DNA from: Dyadobacter linearis
Lineage (GTDB): Bacteria > Bacteroidota > Bacteroidia > Cytophagales > Spirosomataceae
Assembly: GCF_907165045.1 (NCBI RefSeq)
Contig: NZ_CAJRAU010000001.1
Coordinates: 434,001 to 498,000 of the forward strand
Direction of reading: 5' to 3'
Length of the DNA: 64,000 nucleotides
In this document: positions 24,704 to 32,826 of the stretch, in pieces
Numbering within the stretch: the stretch's first letter is position 1
Layout of the letters: each line of letters starts with the position of its first letter
Translations under genes and position numbers: made by a program
Notes under the pieces: model-generated
What the model was told of the DNA's origin: nothing
The model's database searches: none
What the model saw: only the letters and a program-made list of their open reading frames with translations

Positions 24704-27658
24704 ATGAGAAGAATACAGCGAATGGAGTTTATGGCACGTGCGATTATCCTGATATTTCTGATTATTTCCAATACCCTCCTTGCCCAGAATCCGATCGGAT
24801 TGCCAGAAGTAGTGAACTTTACCAAGCAAACTTACGGGGCGGGCACCCAGAATTGGGCGATCCGCCAGGACCGGAACGGGATCATGTATTTCGCCAACAA
24901 CGAGGGACTCCTGACCTTCGACGGCATTCACTGGAAAATTTATCCTTTACCCAATAAAACAAAGATAAGATCGATTGAAATCGGGCCGGACAACCGCATC
25001 TATATCGGGGCAGAAAACGAATTTGGTTACTTCTCCCCCGACCCTGCCGGAACACTGCGCTACAAGTCGCTGCGTAACCTGTTGCAGGAAAAAGACCAGG
25101 GATTTGCCGATATCTGGAATGTTACGGTCTGGAAATCAGGCATATTTTTCAGGGCGAGCAACAAGATATTTCTCTTTGAAGATGAATCGATTACCGTTTT
25201 CAATCCCGGTTCACACTGGCGATTTATGGGTGAGTCAAACGGGCAGATCGTGGCCCAGGATGCAGTACACGGGATTTTAAGGTTCAATAATGGCAGGTGG
25301 GAGCCATTTATCAATAGCGGCGCACTGCCGAAGGATTTTTTGTCTACTGCGATTTTGCCACTCGGCAACGATACTACGTTGCTGGTGACGATGGATGCCG
25401 GGCTTTTCAAACTTGCAGGTGGTCAGGCAGTTAGACTGGAATCCCCTACTATCGATGCTATCAAAAAGGACCGCATTTACGGCGCCGCCCGCGTAAACGA
25501 CCGCCTCATCGCACTATCGACCACCCTGGGAGGTTGCTATATTATCACAAATGAAGGCGATTTTGTACACCGTTTCGCGCGCACCGACGGTCTGCAAAAC
25601 AACAATATACTGAGCGTCTTTCGAGACCGCGACCACAATCTCTGGCTTGGGCTTGACAATGGGATCGACCTGATCGCCTATGATAATGCGATCAAGACCA
25701 TTTATCCAGTCGCTACGAAAGATGAGGCGGGGTATGCTTCAATCATTTACAAAAACAACTTATACGTAGGCACTTCCAATGGTTTGTACTCGGTACCTGC
25801 GGGAAAAACCGGTGATCTGAGTTTTGCGAAAGGAAATTTTTCATTTGTCGAAGGTTCGCGCGGCCAGGTGTGGGGACTCTCGGAGATTAATGGAAAACTG
25901 CTGATGGCGCATCACGAGGGGATTTTTGAGATTGAAGGAAATACAGCGAAATCAATAGAAAACCGGAATGGTTTCTGGGGATTTCTGCCCTTATCGCGTA
26001 TCGACCCGGTTTCCAGAGTGGCGGTCGGAAATTATAACGGCATCAATTTTCTGAAATACGATGGTACTACATTCAGTCCGTCGGGTGAAGTGGCAGGCTT
26101 CGACATTGCTTCCCGTTTCCTCTGCACAGATCCACGCGATGAGCAGGTAATTTGGGCCTCACATCCTTACCGGGGCGTTTTTAAGATATCAATGCTGGAA
26201 AATGGCAAATCCGTTTCCCGCCTTTTCACGCACAAAGATGGTCTTCCGCTTTCGCTGAATAATAATTATGTATACAAAGTCAGGAACAGAATTCTGGTCG
26301 CGACCGAGAAGGACATTTATGAATATGACGCGCAAAAAGACCGGTTTCAGATCTCAGCCTATTACAATGGTTTTTTCAAAGGAATGGGAATTAAATACCT
26401 GAAAGAAGATCAGGCTGGGAACGTTTGGTTTATTAGAGAAAAGGAACTCGGCGTGCTTGACGTGACGGGAAAGTCCCCAAAGATCATTTTTCTTCCCGAA
26501 CTGAACCAAAAAACGGTCTCCGGCTTCGAATATATCCACCCGCTCAATGAACAGAATATTCTGGTGGGTGGCGAAAAAGGCATTTACCACATCAATTACC
26601 AGCGATATAAGCAAAACAAAACACAGATTGATGTGCAGATCAGGACAATGCGGTCGGCCGATAAGGCGGACACGTTGTTGTTCGGGGGTTATTTTGGAGA
26701 GGTAAATGAAGTTAAAAAGCAGTCAGAAGGTCAAATACCGCACATTTCCAACAGACTGAATTCTGTTGGTTTTGAATTTTCATCTACGCTTTTCAGTCAG
26801 CGTTCGAGCATTGAGTATTCGTTTTTTCTGGAAGGATTTGATGCTAACTGGTCGGGCTGGTCGGCGCGGAGCAGTAAGGATTTCACCAATTTACCAGCCG
26901 GTGAATACACGTTTCTGGTAAAAGCCCGCAACAATTTTGGTAACGAATCGGCCGTAGCGGGTTACTCTTTTGTGATCCTGCCGCCCTGGTATTTAAGCGG
27001 CTGGGCATATTTTATTTACCTGTTACTGATAGCCGGGCTTGCCTATTTGTTTTATCAATGGCAGGAAAAGCGCTTTTTGAGACAGCAGCAGCAACATTTG
27101 GAAGAACAGAAAAGGCTTCTGTACCTGCATCAGCTGGAACTGGAAAAGAATGAAAAGGAAATCATCAAGTTGAAAAACGAAAAGCTGGAATCCGAGATCC
27201 TGCACAAAAACGCAGATCTGGCAACTTCGGCAATGCATTTGGTTCAAAAATCCGAATTGCTGTCCAAACTAAAAACTGACCTGGTGAAGATCACGAAGAG
27301 CGCGGAGGATGAAAAGGTGAATGAAGATCTCAAAAAGATGATCAAGGTCGTGGCCGACGAAAACAAAGTAGATAAGGATTGGGGACAATTTTCAAAACAT
27401 TTCGATAATGTCCACAGCAACTTCCTGATCACACTGAAAGAAAGATATCCTAACCTTACTGCAAACGAGCTAAAAATCAGCGCTTATTTGCGGATGAACT
27501 TATCGAGCAAAGAAATTGCGCAGCTCATGAATATCTCGCTCCGTGGCGTGGAAGTAAGCCGCTACCGGCTCCGGAAAAAGCTGCAACTACCGACGGAAGT
27601 CAATATGTTCAACTTCTTCCTGGGCTTTCATGTTGATGAAACGGACGATAAGGTTTAA
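24704..27658 (+). CDS. Membrane-spanning one-component regulator: two-component-type propeller, Y_Y_Y domain, LuxR-like HTH
   Basis: The start at 24704 gives MRRIQRMEFMARAIILIF, a charged n-region and a signal peptide ending near TLLAQ; Met at 24722 is an alternative. About 984 residues follow in order: a periplasmic beta-propeller of repeated sensor strands (for example GTQNWAIRQDRNGIMYFANNEG, HNLWLGLDNGIDLI), a Y_Y_Y domain (SYRSSIEYS-type, about 670-755), one transmembrane helix (about 761-786), a coiled coil rich in Glu/Lys, and a C-terminal HTH (about 915-962: LTANELKISAYLRMNLSSKEIAQLMNIS). There is no kinase domain, so ligand sensing in the periplasm is coupled directly to DNA binding at the membrane. 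It lies between the GH30 and SusC/SusD genes and likely controls both. Confidence 0.9.
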   Translation: MRRIQRMEFMARAIILIFLIISNTLLAQNPIGLPEVVNFTKQTYGAGTQNWAIRQDRNGIMYFANNEGLLTFDGIHWKIYPLPNKTKIRSIEIGPDNRIYIGAENEFGYFSPDPAGTLRYKSLRNLLQEKDQGFADIWNVTVWKSGIFFRASNKIFLFEDESITVFNPGSHWRFMGESNGQIVAQDAVHGILRFNNGRWEPFINSGALPKDFLSTAILPLGNDTTLLVTMDAGLFKLAGGQAVRLESPTIDAIKKDRIYGAARVNDRLIALSTTLGGCYIITNEGDFVHRFARTDGLQNNNILSVFRDRDHNLWLGLDNGIDLIAYDNAIKTIYPVATKDEAGYASIIYKNNLYVGTSNGLYSVPAGKTGDLSFAKGNFSFVEGSRGQVWGLSEINGKLLMAHHEGIFEIEGNTAKSIENRNGFWGFLPLSRIDPVSRVAVGNYNGINFLKYDGTTFSPSGEVAGFDIASRFLCTDPRDEQVIWASHPYRGVFKISMLENGKSVSRLFTHKDGLPLSLNNNYVYKVRNRILVATEKDIYEYDAQKDRFQISAYYNGFFKGMGIKYLKEDQAGNVWFIREKELGVLDVTGKSPKIIFLPELNQKTVSGFEYIHPLNEQNILVGGEKGIYHINYQRYKQNKTQIDVQIRTMRSADKADTLLFGGYFGEVNEVKKQSEGQIPHISNRLNSVGFEFSSTLFSQRSSIEYSFFLEGFDANWSGWSARSSKDFTNLPAGEYTFLVKARNNFGNESAVAGYSFVILPPWYLSGWAYFIYLLLIAGLAYLFYQWQEKRFLRQQQQHLEEQKRLLYLHQLELEKNEKEIIKLKNEKLESEILHKNADLATSAMHLVQKSELLSKLKTDLVKITKSAEDEKVNEDLKKMIKVVADENKVDKDWGQFSKHFDNVHSNFLITLKERYPNLTANELKISAYLRMNLSSKEIAQLMNISLRGVEVSRYRLRKKLQLPTEVNMFNFFLGFHVDETDDKV

Positions 27659-27662
27659 AAGC

Positions 27663-27707
27663 AAATTGCCGTTGTAAACACCGGAATGGCATTAACAACG
27701 GCAATTT
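27663..27707. terminator. Bidirectional terminator between the regulator and SusD genes
   Basis: A perfect 13-bp stem, AAATTGCCGTTGT / ACAACGGCAATTT, surrounds a 19-base loop between the convergent regulator and SusD genes. Flanking A and T runs allow termination on both strands. Confidence 0.85.
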
Positions 27708-27725
27708 TAGCAAACAGCGCACTGG

Positions 27726-29255
27726 TTACTTAGTCCCGCCCCATTCTTTGCTTTGCTCGATTTTCGTGTTCTCCATTTCAAGCAGCGGAATTGGAAGGAT
27801 TTCGTGCTTTCCGGCAACGAAACCTTTGGAAGCCAGCACAGTAGGTGCGTCGCCCCAGCGTACCAGATCCATCCAGCGGTGACCCTCGCCGGCCAGTTCG
27901 AGGCGTCGTTCTTTTTTGATGTTCTCAAATGTAGCAGCCACTGGTTTCAAACCAACCCTTGCACGAACTGCGCTCAGCAATGCAGTTGCGCGGTTAATGT
28001 CACCCGCTCCGCGTACCAATGCTTCCGCTTCGAGCAGATAAGTGTCTGCCAGCCGCGTATCGTACATATTTTGCGGGAAGTTCAGCTCGGGTGTTCCTGC
28101 GCCCGTCCATCTGTTTGATACTCTTCCTGCAAATTTTTCAAGGAAATAACCCGTATTCATATAACCTTTTTCATACGTCACCAGGCCAGCTTTTTCCAGA
28201 CTGTCCAGATTCGCAACCGTGGCTTTACTGCGCGGATCGTGGCGGATCGCTTCGAAAAGTGAAGGCGTAACCGGCAGGAAGCTCCATCCCGAAACATAGT
28301 CAGGGGCCGCATCAGACTTGCGGTTGTAACCACGCGGCCCTGTGATGATATTCATGATATTACCCTCTGTACACGAAACACAATCCCACGTTCCGGCCGA
28401 AGTATTGGTATATGAAATTTCGAGAATAGACTCGCTATTGAATTTGTTGTCGCTTTTCCAGAGATCTGCAAAATTCGGCAGCAATTTATATCCGTAAGCA
28501 TTGGTACCACCTGGCGTACCATTCATTAATGCCAGCTCCTGAGCTGCCTGCGTATATTTTTGTTGATATAAATACACTTTACCGAGAATTGCATGTCCCG
28601 CGCCCTGTCCTACCCGGCCGCCTTCGGTAGCCGCATTGACCGTCACAGGTAAATCAGGCATAGCCTCGGCGAGGTCCTTTTCGATCTGCGCATAAATCTC
28701 GGCAGGCGGCGCCTGTACCACATCATACATTTCCTGTGTGGAGACGGTTTTGGTAAATAGCGGCACATTTTTAAACAACCTTACCAGCTCGAAGTAGAAA
28801 TAGCCCCGAAGGAATTTTGCTTCTGCGGTATATCTTTTCTTCAAATTTTCATCCATCGGAACACCCGGAAGCTTTTCCAGGATAGAATTTGCACGAAAAA
28901 CACCTGAGAACCCTTTTCTCCAAAGTTCCGCGTGCGGTCCGGTAGTCGGGTTCAGCGTGTAATTTGACATTACCTGAAAATCCATGATGTCGCTCGGCCC
29001 GCCGCCGCCTGCATAGTGATCGTCAGAAGCCGCATTCATCGTGGCGATGGTAGTTACATACCCCGATCCCTGCCAGCCAACTACATCATACACAGCTACT
29101 AATCCATTGTAAGCCTCTTCCTGATTACGGTAATAGTTAGATTCCAGGTTAAGCCCCCGCGGCTTCACGTCCAGGAAGCTGTCCGAGCAGGACATGAGCT
29201 GCAAGCCGGCTGTCAATGCCAGTACAGTTGCAATTTTATTATATCTGATCTTCAT
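27726..29255 (-). CDS. SusD/RagB-family outer-membrane lipoprotein (pair 2)
   Basis: The 509-residue protein has a lipoprotein signal ending LMSC (Cys23), followed by SDSFLDVKPRGLNLESNYYRN, the common SusD opening. The TPR helices lie around EEAYNGLVAVYDVVG and AKFLRGYFYFELVRLFKNVPL. The C-terminal RagB/SusD signature is seen as ERRLELAGEGHRWMDLVRWGDA. It forms the surface lid of the partner SusC at 29274. Its start lies 18 bp after the SusC stop, indicating one operon (susC first). The locus ends in a terminator shared with the convergent regulator. Together with the GH30 enzyme it should bind the same glycan. Confidence 0.93.
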   Translation of the reverse strand: MKIRYNKIATVLALTAGLQLMSCSDSFLDVKPRGLNLESNYYRNQEEAYNGLVAVYDVVGWQGSGYVTTIATMNAASDDHYAGGGGPSDIMDFQVMSNYTLNPTTGPHAELWRKGFSGVFRANSILEKLPGVPMDENLKKRYTAEAKFLRGYFYFELVRLFKNVPLFTKTVSTQEMYDVVQAPPAEIYAQIEKDLAEAMPDLPVTVNAATEGGRVGQGAGHAILGKVYLYQQKYTQAAQELALMNGTPGGTNAYGYKLLPNFADLWKSDNKFNSESILEISYTNTSAGTWDCVSCTEGNIMNIITGPRGYNRKSDAAPDYVSGWSFLPVTPSLFEAIRHDPRSKATVANLDSLEKAGLVTYEKGYMNTGYFLEKFAGRVSNRWTGAGTPELNFPQNMYDTRLADTYLLEAEALVRGAGDINRATALLSAVRARVGLKPVAATFENIKKERRLELAGEGHRWMDLVRWGDAPTVLASKGFVAGKHEILPIPLLEMENTKIEQSKEWGGTK

Positions 29256-29273
29256 TTCTGATTTGTTGTTCTG

Positions 29274-32200
29274 TTAAAAACCAATGTTTAAGCCCACCAT
29301 AAACGAGCGCGCCTGCGGGTAAATACCCTTATCGATACTCAGCACATTTCCACCGATCTCAGGATCATAACCTGTGTATTTTGTGATCGTGAAAAGGTTC
29401 TGGCTCATTACATACACGCGCGCCTTTTTCAATGCTACTTTGCTGATTACCGCCGCAGGCAGCGAGTAACCCAGTTGCAGCGTTTTCATCCTGAAAAAGT
29501 CTCCTTTTTCAAGATAGAAGCTCGACGGGTTCTGGAAATTTTTGTTCGGGTCACCGTTCACGATCCGTGGATATTCGGTAGAACTACCCGGGCCGGTCCA
29601 GCGGCCCAGCGCGTCCGACTGCCAGTTGGCATTGGCAATATCAAGTCGGCGCAATCCCTGGAAAATATCGTTTCCTGCCACACCCTGACCAAATACGACC
29701 AGATCAAATCCTTTGTAGGCCGCATTCACGGTGATCCCGTACGACCATTTTGGTGTCGGGTTTCCGATGAAAGTCCGGTCGGTTTCGTTGATCACGCCGT
29801 CGCCGCTCAGGTCTGCCCAGCGGAAATCGCCTGGTTTTGCATTCGGCTGAATCTTATTTCCATTCGCCGCAATGTGGCTGTCAACTTCTTCCTGTGTTTG
29901 GAAGATACCCTGATTTACATAACCAAAAAACGAGCCGATCGCCTGTCCTACCTGCGTGCGGGTAATCGGAGGTGCGCCCTGAAAGCTTGCTCCGCCTGAA
30001 AGATATTCAACTCCGTTACCCAGGTTGGTCACCTTATTTTCGATATAGGATACATTTCCATTTACCAAAAAATCCACCCCACCGAACTGCTTGCGATAGC
30101 CCAGTTCAAGCTCGATACCTGTGTTTTCCATGTCAGCAATGTTGGCAGCCGGATTGGAGATCGCACCTACGTAGCCCGGGATCCTCGGATTTTGAAGGAT
30201 ATCCTTGGTAGCTTTTTTAAACCATTCAAAAGTCAGGTTCACATTCTGGAACAGCGTTGCGTCGAAACCGATGTTGGTCTGGCTGGTCTGCTCCCATTTC
30301 AGGTCGGGGTTAGCCGGCGCATTCGGGCTGTATCCGATAATGTAGCTGCCTGAATTACCGATCGTATAGTTCCTGCCGCTTCCGATCGTTGATAAGAAGG
30401 CAAAATCACCGATCCCGTCATTTCCTACCACACCATAACCTCCGCGGAGTTTCAGGAAATTAACTGCATTGGTAGACGGGAAAAAATCCTCTTTGGTAAG
30501 AACCCAACCCAATGAGAATGAAGGGAAAATACCATATTTATGATTGGCACCAAACCGGGAAGAACCATCTCTTCTTACCAGCGCCTGCAATAGGTATTTC
30601 TCATTATAATCATAATTCAAACGTGCGAAAAGCGAGCTCACCGTGTGACGGGCACCTTCCGAACCGTCGGAATTCCGCTGATCTGCTGGTACTTTGAAGT
30701 TGAGCGAAGCATCGTCGAAGTTGGTTGCAGGTACGTTAAAGAACGTTACACTGGTCATCGTCGTGTTGTTGTCCAGGTAAGCTCCTTGCCCCAAAAGCAC
30801 ATTTACATTGTGTAAACCGAATGCCTTGGTATAGGAGACGGTGTTTTCAAGGTTATAGTCCAGGCGACGGTTGTTGGTCCTGTTGAAATTAGTTTGTGAA
30901 GTAACAGAAGCTGCATTCAGCCAGGAAATCGGCGTAAAGCTCTCATTACCCCAGAAAGCCAGTTTACTTCCCAATGTTGATTTCAGCTGCAAACCTTTGA
31001 TCGGCTCAGCCATTAAATAGGCATTACCTACAATGTTGTCGCTCCAACTGTAATTTCCTAAACGTGTCTGGATATACGCAAGCGGATTGCTCATTTCCTG
31101 ACCTACCGCCGACGATATTCCGTAAGGATTTCCATTTGCATCCCGCTGAACGCCTTTGTTGGTATAGGGAGCCGCGCCGGCAATAGCAGGGTCGGTCACC
31201 ACAGCAGGCGTGATCGGATCCAGGTTGATCGCGGAGCTCAGCGGGCCACCAAATTCACTGTTCGTATTGCCTAATCCCACCGACTTGTCATGCGAATAAC
31301 CCAGATTCTGACCAAACGTAAGCCACTTTGCCAGCTTATGCTCAGAGTTCAGACGCAAGCTGGTACGCTTGTATTTAGAGATATCCGAAGCCACGATTCC
31401 TTCCTGATCCAGGTAACCGAGCGACAGGTAAAACGTAGACCTTTCCGAGCCGCCGCTAATGCTTAGTTCATGGTTCTGACGCTTCGCTTTGTTGTTAAAA
31501 ATCAGTGATTGCCAGTCAGTTCCCTTTCCAAGTGCGCCCGGATTAGCGTACACCGGATTCTGGCCAGCTGCCACAGCGGCTTCATTCCGGATAGTCGCAT
31601 ACTGCGTCGCGTCCAGCAGATCAAGCCTTCGTGCCGGTGCCTGCGTACCTACATATCCATTGTAATTAATGCGGATACCGCCCGCTTTTCCTTTCTTAGT
31701 TGTAACCAAAATAACCCCTGCCGCGGCCCTGGCGCCATAAATCGCCTGAGAAGCAGCATCTTTCAATACTTCAATGGATTCAATGTCCGACTGGTTAAGA
31801 TATCCGATCCCGCCGTTGTCAACCACAACTCCGTCCACTACCCAAAGCGGATTGTTGTTGTTTAATGTAGTAACCCCGCGCACCCGCACCGTCGCTGCCG
31901 AACCTGGCTGGCCCGAGTTTGCTGCAATGGTCAGACCTGATGTCCGGCCCTGCAATGCTTCTTCGAGCCTGTTGATCGGCATCGTTTCCAGGTCGCTTGC
32001 TTTCACACTTGATATCGCACCCGTTACGACACTTTTCTTTTGAACCCCATAACCCACAATCACGACCTCGCTCAGATTGTCTGCTGTTTCTTCGAGTTGA
32101 AAATTGATCTCGCTCTGATTTCCAACCTGCACTTTCTGCGCGATCATGCCAATAAAACTGGCTACCAGCGTCGCTTCCGGTTGCACTTCTATCGAGTAGT

Positions 32201-32384
32201 TTCCACTTGCGTCGGTAATCGTGGCGATGTTGGTTCCCTCCACGATCACGGTTGCACCTACCAGCTCTTCTCCTCCCGTTTTTACCGTAACTTTCCCTTT
32301 CACAGTCCGGCTTTGTGCCAGGGCAGTTTGTGCCATACTATAAAGCATTAACACACTACATAATAGTACAATTTTTCTTCTCAT
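29274..32384 (-). CDS. SusC/RagA-family TonB-dependent outer-membrane transporter (pair 2)
   Basis: The protein has 1036 residues: a signal peptide ending TALAQ (residue 24), a carboxypeptidase-regulatory-like domain (about 27-105: GKVTVKTGGEELVGATVIVEG), TonB-box-like SEVVIVGYGVQKK, a plug with GRTSGLTIAANSGQPG, VRVRGVTTLNNNNPLWVVDG and IEVLKDAASQAIYG, then the barrel ending in MVGLNIGF. It should import oligosaccharides released at the surface with the SusD-like protein encoded next. Its promoter region carries two copies of the 13-mer also found upstream of GH30. The order regulator, SusD, SusC on opposite strands is typical for Bacteroidota PULs. Confidence 0.94.
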   Translation of the reverse strand: MRRKIVLLCSVLMLYSMAQTALAQSRTVKGKVTVKTGGEELVGATVIVEGTNIATITDASGNYSIEVQPEATLVASFIGMIAQKVQVGNQSEINFQLEETADNLSEVVIVGYGVQKKSVVTGAISSVKASDLETMPINRLEEALQGRTSGLTIAANSGQPGSAATVRVRGVTTLNNNNPLWVVDGVVVDNGGIGYLNQSDIESIEVLKDAASQAIYGARAAAGVILVTTKKGKAGGIRINYNGYVGTQAPARRLDLLDATQYATIRNEAAVAAGQNPVYANPGALGKGTDWQSLIFNNKAKRQNHELSISGGSERSTFYLSLGYLDQEGIVASDISKYKRTSLRLNSEHKLAKWLTFGQNLGYSHDKSVGLGNTNSEFGGPLSSAINLDPITPAVVTDPAIAGAAPYTNKGVQRDANGNPYGISSAVGQEMSNPLAYIQTRLGNYSWSDNIVGNAYLMAEPIKGLQLKSTLGSKLAFWGNESFTPISWLNAASVTSQTNFNRTNNRRLDYNLENTVSYTKAFGLHNVNVLLGQGAYLDNNTTMTSVTFFNVPATNFDDASLNFKVPADQRNSDGSEGARHTVSSLFARLNYDYNEKYLLQALVRRDGSSRFGANHKYGIFPSFSLGWVLTKEDFFPSTNAVNFLKLRGGYGVVGNDGIGDFAFLSTIGSGRNYTIGNSGSYIIGYSPNAPANPDLKWEQTSQTNIGFDATLFQNVNLTFEWFKKATKDILQNPRIPGYVGAISNPAANIADMENTGIELELGYRKQFGGVDFLVNGNVSYIENKVTNLGNGVEYLSGGASFQGAPPITRTQVGQAIGSFFGYVNQGIFQTQEEVDSHIAANGNKIQPNAKPGDFRWADLSGDGVINETDRTFIGNPTPKWSYGITVNAAYKGFDLVVFGQGVAGNDIFQGLRRLDIANANWQSDALGRWTGPGSSTEYPRIVNGDPNKNFQNPSSFYLEKGDFFRMKTLQLGYSLPAAVISKVALKKARVYVMSQNLFTITKYTGYDPEIGGNVLSIDKGIYPQARSFMVGLNIGF

Positions 32385-32464
32385 AAATGTTAGTAGTTAA
32401 TTGGTAGAAGGGTACATCTCAATTACCCAAATAATTATTGAAATAGTAATAAAATTTAACTCAC

Positions 32465-32573
32465 CAAAGTTAAAGTCAATCCATGCATTCAGGAGTGATA
32501 GCTATTACTACATTACTACCGCATATTGCACAAGTGAAATCTTTTCCCGAAAATGTCACCACTACATTACTAC
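32465..32573 (-). promoter_or_regulatory. susC promoter: TAACTTTG -7 element and two ACTACATTACTAC operators
   Basis: On the minus strand a -7 box, TAACTTTG, lies at 32472-32465. The 13-mer (plus-strand ACTACATTACTAC) lies at 32507-32519 and 32561-32573, with starts 54 bp apart; the distal copy extends into a further TACATT unit. The proximal site is 34 bp upstream of the -7 box, nearly the same spacing as at the GH30 promoter, so a bound activator would sit just upstream of RNA polymerase. The predicted leader to the ATG at 32384 is about 75 bases. Confidence 0.7.
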
Positions 32574-32826
32574 TACATTGTGAGTTGGTCAGTGTTTCGA
32601 GAACTATGTGGCCCGGCTGTTAGGGATACCTGTCAGCGTCTTCGAATTCAGGATTCAGTTTGAAGTTTTAGCCCCACAACGGTTCTGAATGCACATTAAT
32701 AGTGCCAGCGCTTTGCGATTCAAACATATATCGCGTTAAATTGCACATCCGGATTTCTTTTGGTCAGGTACTCCGCTTGCAGGATCTGTTCACTCCGGGC
32801 TCCCCTTCATAATAGTAATAATTGAC
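32574..32826. other. Distal part of the 442-bp susC/histidine-kinase intergenic region, no gene seen
   Basis: The divergent intergenic region runs from 32385 to 32826. Beyond the susC operators I find no open frame with coding character, no tRNA and no clear hairpin. AT-rich sequence with CATAATAGTAATAATTGAC lies just before the kinase ATG and probably belongs to its leader; no consensus promoter is evident. Confidence 0.5.
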
